A DNA stretch of 64,000 nt. It comes from Microbacterium sp. Lineage in GTDB: Bacteria; Actinomycetota; Actinomycetes; Actinomycetales; Microbacteriaceae. The stretch is from contig QFPM01000004.1 of assembly GCA_003248655.1 (NCBI GenBank), forward strand, positions 62,001-126,000, in the 5' to 3' direction. Positions 1-9,218 of the stretch are shown here, in pieces (the first letter of the stretch is position 1; the number at the start of each line of letters is the position of its first letter). The position numbers and the translations under genes were made by a program. The notes beneath the pieces are model-generated. The model searched no databases, was not told the origin of the DNA, and saw only the letters and a list, made by a program, of their open reading frames with translations.

Positions 1-2
1 AG

Positions 3-2195
3 ATCGTCACGTACGGCACGATCAAGGCGAAGCAGGCGCTGAAGGATGCCGGGCGCGTGCTCGGGTTCCCGTTCAGCATGGGCGAGAAGCTCACGAAGGC
101 GATGCCGCCCGCCGTCATGGGCAAGGACGTGCCGCTACAGGGGATGTTCGACCCGAAGCACGAGCGGTACAAGGAGGCGAGCGAGTTCCGTGTCGTCATC
201 GAGAGTGACCCCGACGCGAAGACGGTTTACGACACCGCAGTGGGCCTCGAGAACCTGAAGCGTCAGTGGGGTGTGCACGCCGCCGGCGTCATCATGTCGA
301 GCGAGCCGCTCATCGACATCATCCCCATCATGAAGCGCGAGCAGGACGGCCAGATCGTCACGCAGTTCGACTATCCCTCGTGCGAGGCGCTCGGCCTCAT
401 CAAGATGGACTTCCTGGGGCTTCGTAACCTCACGATCATCACGGACGCGCTCGAGAACATCGAAGCCAACCGCGGCGAGAAGCTCGTGCTCGAAGACCTG
501 GCGCTCGACGACGTGGCATCCTATGAGCTGCTCGCGCGCGGCGACACGCTCGGCGTCTTCCAGCTCGACGGCGGCCCGATGCGCTCGCTCCTGCGGCTGA
601 TGAAGCCCGACAACTTCGAGGACATCTCGGCTGTGCTCGCGCTCTACCGCCCCGGCCCGATGGGTGTCGACTCGCACACGAACTACGCCCTTCGCAAGAA
701 CGGGCTGCAGGAGATCACCCCGATTCATCCCGAGCTCGAAGAGCCGCTGGGCGAGATCCTCGACGGTACCTACGGCCTGATCGTCTACCAGGAGCAGGTG
801 ATGGAGGCCGCGCAGAAGCTCGCCGGCTTCACTCTCGGTCAGGCCGATATCCTCCGCAAGGCAATGGGTAAGAAAGACCCCGCGGTGCTCCAGAAGCAGC
901 AGAAAGACTTCTTCGCCGGGATGACGGCGAACGGTTTCTCGTCCGACGCGCAGAACGCGCTGTGGAAGGTGCTCGTCTCGTTCGCCGACTACGCCTTCAA
1001 CAAGGCGCACACCGCCGCGTACGGCATGATCTCGTACTGGACCGCGTATCTGAAGGCGCACTACCCCGCCGAGTACATGGCGGCGCTCCTGACGAGCGTC
1101 GGCGACTCGAAAGACAAGATGGCGGTCTACCTCAACGAGTGCCGCCGCATGGGCATCAAGGTCCTGCCGCCCGACGTCGGGGAGTCGATCCGATACTTCG
1201 CGGCCGTCGGCGAAGACATCCGCTTCGGACTCGGCGCCGTCCGCAACGTCGGTGCGAACGTCGTCGAGGGCATCGTCGCGGCCCGCACCGATGCGGCATA
1301 TACGTCGTTCCACGACTTCCTCGGCAAGGTTCCCGTACACGTTGCGAACAAGCGCACCATCGAATCACTGATCAAGGCTGGCGCCTTCGACTCGCTCGGA
1401 TCCACGCGCCGCGCGCTCATGGAGATCCACGAGGATGCCACGGAGCAGGCCGTGCTCGACAAGCGGCGTGAGGCCAATGGCGAGGTCGGGTTCGACTTCG
1501 ACAGCCTGTGGGCTGACGACGAACCGCAGCAGGTGCAGAAGGTGCCCGAGCGCCCGGAGTGGACGAAGAAGGACAAGCTCGCATTCGAGCGAGAGATGCT
1601 CGGCCTGTACGTCTCCGACCACCCGCTCGCGGGCCTCGAGATCCCGCTCGCGAAGCATGCGTCAACCTCGATACACGACCTACTGGCGGATGAGGACGTA
1701 TCCGACGGCGACATCGTCACCGTCGCCGGGCTCGTCACGAGCGTGCAGCATCGCGTCGCGAAGCAGAGCGGCAACCCCTACGGCATGATCACGGTCGAAG
1801 ACTTCGACGGCGAGGTGACGGTGATGTTCATGGGCAAGACCTACACCGAGTTCCAGTCGCTGCTGGTCGCCGACTCGATCCTCGTCGTGCGCGGCCGGGT
1901 CTCGCGCCGCGACGACGGCCTCAACCTGCACGGCCAGTCGGCTTTTGCGCCCGATCTGGGCGCGGGCCTGGCATCCGGGCCGCTCGTGCTCCTCATGCCC
2001 GAGCACCGCGCCACGGAGGCGACCGTGGGTGAGCTCGCCCGCGTGTTCGAACGTCACCCGGGGCATACCGAGGTCACGCTCAAGCTGCACAAGGGTGGTA
2101 CGGCGAAGGTGTTCGAGGTGCCCGCGCGAGTCGACGTCTCCGTCGATCTGTACGGTGAGTTGAAGGGCCTGCTCGGGCCCCAGTGTCTGGGGTAA
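3..2195 (+). CDS. dnaE: DNA polymerase III subunit alpha, C-terminal part (5' end outside window)
   Basis: The reading frame is open from the window edge, so only the last ~730 residues of the replicative polymerase (usually ~1,150-1,180 residues) are present. Visible are the end of the palm/fingers region, the conserved FADYAFNKAHTAAYG stretch (nt ~980-1025) followed by the helical tandem HhH part, and an OB-fold near the C-terminus (VTVAGLVTSVQHRV, nt ~1715-1755, then VTVMFMGKTY). The catalytic PDIDIDF-type aspartates lie upstream, outside the window. It synthesises DNA at the replication fork with the beta clamp. The next gene begins 68 nt downstream with its own -10-like TAGGAT (2224-2229). 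Identity is certain; only the start is missing. Confidence 0.97.
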   Translation: MVTYGTIKAKQALKDAGRVLGFPFSMGEKLTKAMPPAVMGKDVPLQGMFDPKHERYKEASEFRVVIESDPDAKTVYDTAVGLENLKRQWGVHAAGVIMSSEPLIDIIPIMKREQDGQIVTQFDYPSCEALGLIKMDFLGLRNLTIITDALENIEANRGEKLVLEDLALDDVASYELLARGDTLGVFQLDGGPMRSLLRLMKPDNFEDISAVLALYRPGPMGVDSHTNYALRKNGLQEITPIHPELEEPLGEILDGTYGLIVYQEQVMEAAQKLAGFTLGQADILRKAMGKKDPAVLQKQQKDFFAGMTANGFSSDAQNALWKVLVSFADYAFNKAHTAAYGMISYWTAYLKAHYPAEYMAALLTSVGDSKDKMAVYLNECRRMGIKVLPPDVGESIRYFAAVGEDIRFGLGAVRNVGANVVEGIVAARTDAAYTSFHDFLGKVPVHVANKRTIESLIKAGAFDSLGSTRRALMEIHEDATEQAVLDKRREANGEVGFDFDSLWADDEPQQVQKVPERPEWTKKDKLAFEREMLGLYVSDHPLAGLEIPLAKHASTSIHDLLADEDVSDGDIVTVAGLVTSVQHRVAKQSGNPYGMITVEDFDGEVTVMFMGKTYTEFQSLLVADSILVVRGRVSRRDDGLNLHGQSAFAPDLGAGLASGPLVLLMPEHRATEATVGELARVFERHPGHTEVTLKLHKGGTAKVFEVPARVDVSVDLYGELKGLLGPQCLG

Positions 2196-2263
2196 CACCT
2201 CGGCGACTCATCGGGTCGACGGGTAGGATCTCCGAGAATCATCCGTCGTGGAAGGACCTAATC

Positions 2264-3334
2264 GTGACCGACGAGAACACCGCCCCGAAGGCCGCCCAGG
2301 ACACCGGGTCCGTCGAGGCCGAATACGCCCCCGCCGAGAACGACACCACCGAGCTCTCGAGGGATGCCGACGTCACATTCGAATCGTTCGGTGAGGCGTT
2401 CGCCGCCGCGACCGACGGCCCCGAGGCCGTCGACGAAGACGCACCCGCGCAGTATGGCGTCGGCCCCTTCTCGGTGCGCGAGGTCGCACTCGGGGGAATC
2501 TGGCTCCTCGCCTTCATCATCTCGTTCTTCCCGGTCTACAACGTCGGTCAGGGCGGATCGGTGTGGACCACGGGCATCGACTGGGCGCTCACGATCGGAG
2601 TGCCGACGGCCGCCGTCTTCCTCCTGGGCCTGCGTCGCCTCTCACCGCAGGGCATCCGCCGGGTGGGATCGCTCGGCATCGACCAGTTCGCCTCGGTCGC
2701 CTTCACCGTGTCGATGACGGTGTGGCTCGGCATCCTCTGGTCGTCGTTCGTGTCGCTCGCCGGTCAGCGCATCTTCTACGCGACGTGGGTCGTCTGGGTC
2801 GAGTTCTTCCTGATGCTCGCGGGCGTTCTGCTGACGGTGTTCGCGCCGCTTCTCCCGACCGTCCGCGAAGACTTCCGTCACCGTCCCGAGGTGCCCGCGC
2901 ACCGCTTCGCGAGCCCCGCCCGCCCCGTCGTGGCGCGTCCGCGCGTCGAGCGCCCGGTGGCTGCGGCGCCCGCTGGCCCGGACTATTCGCCGCATGCCGC
3001 GCCCGTCTATGCACAGGCGGCGGCGCCCGCTTACGCGCAGGAGGCCGCGCCCGAGTACGGACCCGTGTACTCCACGGCCGACGACCACTCGGCGTTCGGT
3101 CCGGTGGCCGCCGTCGAGCCCGAGCCTGAGCCCGCGCCCGCGGTCTCGCAGGCGTTCTGGGCGCTGGCGCCGGTCGAACGCGCCATCGTCGATGAGTCGG
3201 GCGCGCCGATCTTCTCGATCGGGCCGACCGCCTGGGCGCTCGTGATCGAAGACCGCGGAAACGTGTTCGTCGTGCGCCACGAGGACGGCCGCATCGGCTA
3301 CCTCACGGACGTCTCGGCCGTTACGCGCGGCTGA
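2264..3334 (+). CDS. four-helix membrane protein with Pro/Ala/Tyr-rich linker and conserved C-terminal cytoplasmic domain
   Basis: 356 residues if it starts at the GTG at 2264, preceded by GAAGGA (2251-2256) at 7-nt spacing; the frame remains open upstream into dnaE but that part looks non-coding. An acidic N-terminus of about 70 residues precedes four hydrophobic segments (around GGIWLLAFIISFFPVY, WALTIGVPTAAVFLLGL, ASVAFTVSMTVWLGILW and WVEFFLMLAGVLLTVFAPLLP). A low-complexity Ala/Pro/Tyr stretch follows, then a compact C-terminal domain with FSIGPTAWALVIEDRGNVFVVRHED. No enzyme motif is visible and I do not recognise a named family. Its 3' end is followed after 17 nt by the first ~80-bp palindromic repeat. 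Confidence 0.8.
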   Translation: MTDENTAPKAAQDTGSVEAEYAPAENDTTELSRDADVTFESFGEAFAAATDGPEAVDEDAPAQYGVGPFSVREVALGGIWLLAFIISFFPVYNVGQGGSVWTTGIDWALTIGVPTAAVFLLGLRRLSPQGIRRVGSLGIDQFASVAFTVSMTVWLGILWSSFVSLAGQRIFYATWVVWVEFFLMLAGVLLTVFAPLLPTVREDFRHRPEVPAHRFASPARPVVARPRVERPVAAAPAGPDYSPHAAPVYAQAAAPAYAQEAAPEYGPVYSTADDHSAFGPVAAVEPEPEPAPAVSQAFWALAPVERAIVDESGAPIFSIGPTAWALVIEDRGNVFVVRHEDGRIGYLTDVSAVTRG

Positions 3335-3351
3335 GCCCCCGCGGGGGAGTC

Positions 3352-3431
3352 GCACAACCTCGGAGATCTGCAGTTCTGCGGATGCCGCGCTGGCATCCGC
3401 TCCGAAGATATGCAGATCTCCGAAGTTGTGC
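3352..3431. repeat. 80-bp near-palindromic repeat, family A copy 1
   Basis: Starts GCACAAC and ends GTTGTGC. Left arm GCACAACCTCGGAGATCTGC and right arm GCAGATCTCCGAAGTTGTGC pair almost perfectly, the stem continuing to about 31 bp with a short variable loop. It lies between two plus-strand genes, 17 nt after the upstream stop. Four further copies are in this window (6420, 30315, 51815, 52959). Confidence 0.93.
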
Positions 3432-3503
3432 TGGCGCGAGCCTGCCCCGCCCGCGGCGAGCAATGCGCGAGGCGCGTGCGCGCGGCACGGTAGCCTGGTC
3501 GGC

Positions 3504-4805
3504 GTGCTCCGTACGATCGACCTCCGCGGCCGCGCGCTGACTCCCGACGAACTGCTGGCGGCGGTGCCGCGGGCGACCGCGGCGCGCGACGAGGCGCTGC
3601 AGACCGCGGCGCGCATCGTCCACGACGTCGCTGACCGCGGCGAAGTCGCCCTGCGCGAACAGGCCGCTCAGTTCGACGGTGTCGAAGGCCACGCGGTGCG
3701 CGTCCCTCAGGAGCACCTCGACGAGGCGCTCGACGCGCTGGATGCCGGCGTCCGCCGCGCGCTCGAAGAGGCGATCCGGCGTGTGCGCGAGGCCTCCGCG
3801 GCCCAGGTTCCCGCGCCGATCGTGACGACCCTCGCGCCCGGAGCCCGCGTCGTTCAGCACTGGCGCCCCGTGCAGCGCGTCGGTGTGTACGTGCCCGGCG
3901 GCAAGGCGGTGTACCCCTCGAGTGTCGTCATGAACGTCGTCCCGGCACAGGTCGCGGGCGTTCGCGAGGTCGCACTCGCCTCGCCGCCGCAGGCCGAGTT
4001 CGCCGGGCGTGTGCACCCCGTCATCCTCGCCGCGGCGAAACTCCTCGGGGTCACCGAGGTGTACGCGATGGGTGGTGCGGGCGCGATCGGGGCGTATGCC
4101 TACGGCATCCCGAGTCTGGGCCTGCACCGCGTCGATGTGATCTCCGGCCCGGGAAACAACTTCGTCGCGCTCGCCAAGCGCGTCGTCGCGGGGGTCGTCG
4201 GCACCGACGCGGAGGCGGGGGCGACGGAGATCCTGGTCGTCGCCGACGACAGCGCTGACCCCGACTGGGTCGCCGCCGACCTCGTCAGCCAGGCGGAGCA
4301 CGACGAGCAGGCCGCGGCCGTCCTCGTGACGCCGTCGGCGACCCTCGCGGATGCCGTGGCGGCGCGCGTCGCCGACCGCGCGGCGCGCACGCGCCACGCC
4401 GATCGCGTCGCGCAGGCGCTCTCCGGACCGCAGTCCGCCGTCGTCCTGGTCGACGACGTCGCGGCGGCGACGGCTTTCAGCAACGCGTACGCGCCCGAGC
4501 ACCTCGAGCTGCACCTGCGCGACGCGCGCCCGGACGACTTCGTCAACGCGGGGGCGGTGTTCGTCGGCGGCCACGCGCCGGTGAGCCTCGGCGACTACCT
4601 CGCCGGTAGCAACCACGTGCTGCCCACGGGCGGTCAGGCGCGGTACGCGTCGGGCCTGTCGGCATCCACGTTCCTTCGTCCTCAGCAGGTCATCGACTAC
4701 GACCGCGAGGCGCTCGCGGCCGTCCGCGACGCGATCGTTGCCCTGGCGGATGCCGAGGCGCTCCCCGCGCACGGCGAGGCCGTTACGGCGCGATTCGAGG
4801 CGTGA
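3504..4805 (+). CDS. hisD: histidinol dehydrogenase
   Basis: 433 residues. Oxidises L-histidinol to L-histidine in two NAD-dependent steps, the last reactions of histidine synthesis; zinc enzyme of the cytoplasm. Seen: YVPGGKAVYPSSVVMNV, the ISGPGNNFVALAKR nucleotide-binding stretch (~residue 213), SQAEHDEQ with the zinc-binding Gln/His (~260-265) and PEHLELH with the catalytic Glu-His pair (~331). The GTG at 3504 is chosen because it gives the family-typical N-terminus; a TAGCCT box (3491-3496) lies exactly 7 nt before it and there is no ribosome binding site, so translation is probably leaderless. An in-frame start at 3426 would lie inside the repeat and is rejected. No other his genes are adjacent. 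Confidence 0.95.
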   Translation: MLRTIDLRGRALTPDELLAAVPRATAARDEALQTAARIVHDVADRGEVALREQAAQFDGVEGHAVRVPQEHLDEALDALDAGVRRALEEAIRRVREASAAQVPAPIVTTLAPGARVVQHWRPVQRVGVYVPGGKAVYPSSVVMNVVPAQVAGVREVALASPPQAEFAGRVHPVILAAAKLLGVTEVYAMGGAGAIGAYAYGIPSLGLHRVDVISGPGNNFVALAKRVVAGVVGTDAEAGATEILVVADDSADPDWVAADLVSQAEHDEQAAAVLVTPSATLADAVAARVADRAARTRHADRVAQALSGPQSAVVLVDDVAAATAFSNAYAPEHLELHLRDARPDDFVNAGAVFVGGHAPVSLGDYLAGSNHVLPTGGQARYASGLSASTFLRPQQVIDYDREALAAVRDAIVALADAEALPAHGEAVTARFEA

Positions 4806-4846
4806 ACCGGGCCGCGCGCCCGCGAGTGTGACAGGCTGGAGACGCC

Positions 4847-5326
4847 ATGCACTGCCCGTTCTGCCGCCACGCCGACTCGCGCGTCATCGACTCCCGCACG
4901 AGCGACGACGGACTCTCGATCCGCCGCCGCCGTCAGTGCCCCGAGTGCGGTGGCCGCTTCTCGACGATCGAGACGGCGAGCCTGAACGTCATCAAGCGCT
5001 CGGGCGTGATCGAGCCGTTCAGCCGCGAGAAGGTCATGTCGGGCGTCCGCAAGGCGTGCCAGGGGCGCCCCGTCACCGAGGCGGACCTCGCGGTGCTCGC
5101 GCAGGCCGTCGAAGAGGCCGTGCGTCAGACCGGCTCGTCGCAGATCGACACGAACGAGATCGGACTCGCGATCCTCGGGCCGCTGCGCGATCTCGACGAA
5201 GTCGCGTACCTGCGCTTCGCGAGCGTGTACCAGGCGTTCGATTCGCTGGATGACTTCGAGGCGTCCATCGCGCTGCTGCGCGCCGACCACGCCCGCGCCG
5301 ACAACGCCGCAGCATCGGACGAGTAG
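4847..5326 (+). CDS. nrdR: transcriptional repressor NrdR
   Basis: 159 residues, the usual family length. NrdR binds (d)ATP and represses ribonucleotide reductase genes. An N-terminal zinc ribbon with CPFC (3-6) and CPEC (31-34) is followed by an ATP-cone domain (about 49-137; VIKRSGVIEPFSREKVMSGVRKAC begins it). It lies 41 nt after hisD on the same strand and ahead of pyrD. No nrd genes are in the window, so its targets are elsewhere. Confidence 0.95.
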   Translation: MHCPFCRHADSRVIDSRTSDDGLSIRRRRQCPECGGRFSTIETASLNVIKRSGVIEPFSREKVMSGVRKACQGRPVTEADLAVLAQAVEEAVRQTGSSQIDTNEIGLAILGPLRDLDEVAYLRFASVYQAFDSLDDFEASIALLRADHARADNAAASDE

Positions 5327-5377
5327 TTCCGGTCGACTGCGCGGGCGGCATCCGCGTCGCGCTCTAGGCTGAAGGAG

Positions 5378-6403
5378 ATGTATCCCTTCATCTTCCGCAC
5401 CGTCTTCGCGCGCATGGATCCTGAGCTCGCGCATGGCCTCGTCGTTCCGGTCATCCGGGTGCTCGGCTGGTGGCCGTTCGCTCCGATCGTGTGGGCGTTC
5501 ACGAAGCCCGCGCCGAGCTTGCGAACCCGCGCACTCGGTCTCGAGTTCGACTCGCCCTTCGGTGTCGCCGCGGGCTTCGACAAGAACGCCGTCATGACGG
5601 AGGGTCTCTACGCCCTCGGCTTCGGCCACGTCGAGGTTGGCACCGTCACGGCGATCGCGCAGGAGGGCAACCCGAAGCCGCGGCTCTACCGCCTGATCGA
5701 AGACCGCGCCCTCATCAATCGGATGGGCTTTAACAACGCCGGCACCGCGGCCGCGACGGCGCGGCTCGACCGTGCGCGCCGCCGGAAGCGCCGCACGATC
5801 CTCGGCGCGAACATCGGCAAGAGTCGCGTCGTCGACGTCGACGAGGCCACCGCCGACTACGTCGCGAGCACGCGGCAGATTGCCCCGGTCGCCGACTACC
5901 TCGTCGTCAATGTCTCCTCGCCCAACACTCCGGGGCTCCGGGGCCTGCAGGCCGTCGAGACCCTGCGGCCACTACTCGATGCGGTGCGGGATGCCGCGGC
6001 ATCCACACCTTTGCTCGTCAAGATCGCGCCCGACCTTCCCGACGACGAGATCGAGGCGATCGCGCGACTCGCGGTCGACGCGGGCCTCGCCGGGATCGTC
6101 GCGACCAACACGACGATCGCGCGCGAGCCGCTGACCACGGATGCCGCGACCGTCGAGGCCATGGGCGCCGGCGGTCTGTCGGGTGCGCCGCTGCGGCAGC
6201 GTTCCCTCGCCGTGCTGCGGACGGTTCGTGCCGTCGTGCCGGACGACTTCTGCATCATCTCGGCCGGGGGAGTGGAGACCGCCGCCGACGTCCGCGAGCG
6301 CCTCGCCGCCGGCGCCGACCTCGTGCAGGGCTACACGGCGTTCATCTACCGCGGTCCGTTCTGGGCGCGCCAGATCAACCGCGGGCTCGCCGCCGCGCGC
6401 TGA
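5378..6403 (+). CDS. pyrD: dihydroorotate dehydrogenase (quinone), class 2
   Basis: 341 residues. Membrane-associated FMN enzyme oxidising dihydroorotate to orotate with quinone as acceptor, the fourth step of pyrimidine synthesis. Motifs: GVAAGFDKNA (~62-71), NRMGFNN (~113), NVSSPNTPGLR (~177; the class 2 active-site Ser lies here), KIAPDLPDD, VATNTT, SAGGVETAADV and QGYTAFIY at the C-terminus. The N-terminal helical extension (MYPFIFRTVFARMDPE) marks class 2. GAAGGAG directly abuts the ATG with no spacer and so cannot work as a normal ribosome binding site; TAGGCT at 5365-5370 lies 7 nt upstream, which fits a leaderless transcript instead. Confidence 0.96.
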   Translation: MYPFIFRTVFARMDPELAHGLVVPVIRVLGWWPFAPIVWAFTKPAPSLRTRALGLEFDSPFGVAAGFDKNAVMTEGLYALGFGHVEVGTVTAIAQEGNPKPRLYRLIEDRALINRMGFNNAGTAAATARLDRARRRKRRTILGANIGKSRVVDVDEATADYVASTRQIAPVADYLVVNVSSPNTPGLRGLQAVETLRPLLDAVRDAAASTPLLVKIAPDLPDDEIEAIARLAVDAGLAGIVATNTTIAREPLTTDAATVEAMGAGGLSGAPLRQRSLAVLRTVRAVVPDDFCIISAGGVETAADVRERLAAGADLVQGYTAFIYRGPFWARQINRGLAAAR

Positions 6404-6419
6404 CGCGTCGCGCCCATGC

Positions 6420-6499
6420 GCACAACCTCGGAGATCTGCAGTTCTTCGGAGCGCAGGCACCCCCGGCATCCGAAGTTATGCAGATCTCCGAAGTTGTGC
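6420..6499. repeat. 80-bp near-palindromic repeat, family A copy 2
   Basis: Begins GCACAACCTCGGAGATCTGC and ends GCAGATCTCCGAAGTTGTGC, identical to copy 1 over these outer 20-bp arms; the central ~25 bp differ. It lies 16 nt after the pyrD stop, between convergent genes. Confidence 0.93.
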
Positions 6500-6551
6500 G
6501 CGGTGCGCGGGGGCGCTGCGGGCGCGCGCAGAGGCTCAGCGGGCGCGCTCA

Positions 6552-6617
6552 GCTGACGCCGGATGCCAGCGGGCACCGCGGTGGCCCGCGCGCTCTGCTG
6601 ACGCCGGATGCCAGCGG
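6552..6617. repeat. 21-bp direct repeat, two copies
   Basis: The word GCTGACGCCGGATGCCAGCG plus G occurs at 6552-6572 and again at 6597-6617, separated by 24 nt, in the gap between family A copy 2 and the convergent DUF3043 gene. The rest of the 6500-6641 gap is GC-rich with no coding signal. Confidence 0.8.
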
Positions 6618-6641
6618 AACCGCGTCAGCCCGCGGGGCGGC

Positions 6642-7202
6642 TCAGGCCGGGTGCTGCCCGCGCTTCACCTGCGGCTTCGGCAGGCGCATGAAGCGCATCT
6701 GGACGGTGCGCATCGCGGCGTACCAGCCGAGGCCCTTCTCGGTGCGGTCACCGAACTTCGCGCGCGTGAGCTTCTTCGCGCGGCGGCTCGTGATGATCAT
6801 GTCCGCGACAACGAACATGATGTAGGCCCACAGCGCCACGAAGCCGTAATAGACGACGGCCTGGTTGGGAACCAAGGTCAGCAGGATCACCAGGAGCATG
6901 AACGGCATCAGCAGCTCACCCGCGTGCCAGCCGGCATCCACGAAGTCACGCACGAAGCGGCGCTGCGGTCCGCGGTCACGCATAGGCAGGTACTTCTCGT
7001 CGCCGTTTGCCATGCCGATGCGGGCCTTCTCGCGCTGCGCCGCGAGGTCGGCCTTCGCGCGCGCCCGAGCTTCCTTCGTGTCGGGCACGAGCGGGCGCTT
7101 ACGCGCGGCCTCCTGCTCGGCGCGCGAGGGCGTCGGCCGGTGCTTGCCCGGTCCGCTCGGCGCGTCGGAGTCGGTTTCGGCGGGGGCAGGGTTCTTGGCC
7201 AC
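6642..7202 (-). CDS. DUF3043 family membrane protein
   Basis: 186 residues from a GTG at 7202 (sequence VAKNPAPAETDSD), with a good GAGGAG site just upstream on the minus strand; the frame stays open beyond it but is unlikely to be coding. A charged N-terminal half (many Lys/Arg/Ala, RAEQEAARKRPLVPDTKEARARAKADL) is followed by two hydrophobic segments (LLMPFMLLVILLTLVP and AVVYYGFVALWAYIMFVVADMII) and a basic tail. The pattern matches the actinobacterial DUF3043 family of unknown function. It is divergent from the M20 peptidase, 64 nt away. Confidence 0.85.
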   Translation of the reverse strand: MAKNPAPAETDSDAPSGPGKHRPTPSRAEQEAARKRPLVPDTKEARARAKADLAAQREKARIGMANGDEKYLPMRDRGPQRRFVRDFVDAGWHAGELLMPFMLLVILLTLVPNQAVVYYGFVALWAYIMFVVADMIITSRRAKKLTRAKFGDRTEKGLGWYAAMRTVQMRFMRLPKPQVKRGQHPA

Positions 7203-7266
7203 GGGGTGGCTCCTCGGGATTCGGGGCGACGAGAGGTCGCGAGACGTGCCCTTTAAGATTACCCGC

Positions 7267-8661
7267 ATGAGCTCCGAGCTGTCCCGACCCGAGTCCGTCC
7301 GTGCCGCAGCCGAGGGGCAGGTTCCCGCCGCGCTCGCTGACCTGGGGCGGCTCGTCCGCATCCCCTCGGTCGCGTTCCCGGGTTTCGATCGCGGGGAGGT
7401 GGAGCGCAGCGCATCCGCCGTCAAGGTACTCCTCGACGACCTCGCGATCTTCGACCGCGTCGAGGTGAAGACCGCGATCGACCCGACGACGGGTCGCGAG
7501 GGGATGCCCGCCGTCCTCGCGACGCGCGCGGCTCGCGCCGGCCGCCCCACGATCCTCCTGTACGCCCACCACGACGTGCAGCCGGTCGGCGACGAGAGTC
7601 TCTGGGAGTCGGCGCCGTTCGAGCCGACGGTCCGCGGTGGGCGGCTCTACGGCCGCGGTGCGGCTGACGACAAGGCCGGGGTCATGGCGCATGTCGGCGC
7701 GCTGCGGGCCCTCGTCGAGGCGCTCGGCACCGATGTCGACCTCGGCGTCAACCTCTTCATCGAAGGCGAGGAGGAGGCGGGCTCCGGCTCCTTCGCCGCG
7801 TTCCTGAGCGAGAACGCCGACGCGCTTCGCGCGGACGTGATCGTCGTTGCCGATTCGGGCAACTGGGACGCGACGACCCCCGCGCTGACGGTCTCCCTCC
7901 GCGGCAACGCGCGGTTCACGCTCACCGTCAAGACCCTCGAGCACGCCTCGCACTCGGGCATGTTCGGCGGCGCTGTCCCCGACGCGATGCTCGCGACCGT
8001 CAAGCTCCTCGGGACCCTCTGGGATGTCGACGGGGCGGTCGCCGTCGCAGGCCTCACCGAGCGGGATGCCGCGACGCCCGACTACACGGAAGAGACCCTG
8101 CGCGACGAAGCGGGTCTCCCCGCGGGCGTCTCGCCCATCGGTCGCGGCACGATCCTCAGCCGCATTTGGAACAAGCCGAGCATCACGGTGACCGGCATCG
8201 ACTTCCCGACGGTGAAGAACGCGTCGAACACGCTGACGCCCGAGCTCTCGCTCGTCATCAGCGCGCGCATCGCGCCGGGGCAGGATGCCCGCGACGCGTA
8301 CGAGGCGATCGCCGCGCACCTCCGCGCGCACGCCCCGTTCGGCGCCGAGCTGACCTTCAGCGACGTCGACTGCGGCAACCCGTTCCTCGTCGACACGAGC
8401 GGTGGTGCCGTCGCGAAGGCCCGGGCGGCCCTCGGCGCCGGCTACGGCGTCGAACCCGTCGATATCGGCGTCGGCGGGTCGATCCCGTTCATCGCCGATC
8501 TCGTCCGCGAGTTCCCCGGCGCCGAGATCCTCGTCACGGGCGTCGAAGATCCGCACGCGCGCGCCCACAGTCCGAACGAGTCGCTGCACCTCGACACGTT
8601 CCGACACGCGCTCGTCTCCGAGGCGCTGCTGCTCGAGAGCCTCGACGCGTCGCCCCTCTGA
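7267..8661 (+). CDS. M20 family metallo-dipeptidase
   Basis: 464 residues. Zinc-dependent cytoplasmic dipeptidase of the ArgE/DapE/CNDP-type M20 family. Metal and catalytic motifs: AHHDVQPVGD (~99-108, first metal His and catalytic Asp), GRGAADDKAG (~128-137, bridging Asp), EGEEEAGS (~166-173, general-base Glu and metal Glu), VVADSGNWD (~193-201, metal Asp) and PHARAHSPNES (~428, final metal His). A TAAGAT box at 7254-7259 lies 7 nt before the ATG with no ribosome binding site, suggesting a leaderless start. Exact substrate cannot be told from sequence. Confidence 0.9.
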   Translation: MSSELSRPESVRAAAEGQVPAALADLGRLVRIPSVAFPGFDRGEVERSASAVKVLLDDLAIFDRVEVKTAIDPTTGREGMPAVLATRAARAGRPTILLYAHHDVQPVGDESLWESAPFEPTVRGGRLYGRGAADDKAGVMAHVGALRALVEALGTDVDLGVNLFIEGEEEAGSGSFAAFLSENADALRADVIVVADSGNWDATTPALTVSLRGNARFTLTVKTLEHASHSGMFGGAVPDAMLATVKLLGTLWDVDGAVAVAGLTERDAATPDYTEETLRDEAGLPAGVSPIGRGTILSRIWNKPSITVTGIDFPTVKNASNTLTPELSLVISARIAPGQDARDAYEAIAAHLRAHAPFGAELTFSDVDCGNPFLVDTSGGAVAKARAALGAGYGVEPVDIGVGGSIPFIADLVREFPGAEILVTGVEDPHARAHSPNESLHLDTFRHALVSEALLLESLDASPL

Positions 8662-8758
8662 GCCAGAGTGCCCGTGAGCCTGAGCCCGAGTGCCCGTGAG
8701 CGCGTAGAATCGTGGCATCCCGCCGGATGACACCGGCTCGACCCTCGGGGAGAGTGCC

Positions 8759-9127
8759 ATGACCGACACCACCATCGCCACCACCGACGCCGACGCGAAG
8801 GCTCACGGCGTCGGACTCACGACCGCCGCGGCTGCGAAGGTCAAGAGTCTGCTCGACCAGGAGGGCCGCGACGACCTGCGTCTGCGCGTTGCCGTGCAGC
8901 CGGGTGGATGCTCGGGTCTTATTTACCAGCTCTACTTCGACGAGCGTTTCCTCGACGGCGACCAGGCGGTCGACTTCGATGGCGTCGAGGTCATCGTCGA
9001 CGACATGTCGGTGCCATACCTCGATGGCGCGACGATCGACTTCAAGGACACGATCTCCGAACAGGGCTTTACGATCGACAACCCCAACGCCGCGGGTAGC
9101 TGCGCGTGCGGCGACAGCTTCCACTAA
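8759..9127 (+). CDS. erpA: A-type iron-sulfur cluster insertion protein ErpA/HesB
   Basis: 122 residues. Carries Fe-S clusters to apo-proteins. The three A-type cysteines are present: Cys51 in PGGCSG, and Cys115 and Cys117 in SCACGD near the C-terminus. GGGGAGAG lies ahead of the ATG; a TAGAAT sequence (8705-8710) may be the -10 box, giving a leader of about 45 nt. The position just upstream of ctaC is the common actinobacterial arrangement. A 14-bp direct repeat (GAGTGCCCGTGAGC at 8666-8679 and 8688-8701) lies between it and the peptidase gene. Confidence 0.93.
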   Translation: MTDTTIATTDADAKAHGVGLTTAAAAKVKSLLDQEGRDDLRLRVAVQPGGCSGLIYQLYFDERFLDGDQAVDFDGVEVIVDDMSVPYLDGATIDFKDTISEQGFTIDNPNAAGSCACGDSFH

Positions 9128-9218
9128 GCGTCGACATCCTGGGCGGGTGGCCTGAATCGGGTGAGAGGTTGCCCTAGACTGAACGGTGTTCGACCTTCAT
9201 GACCCCGAAAGGTGCACC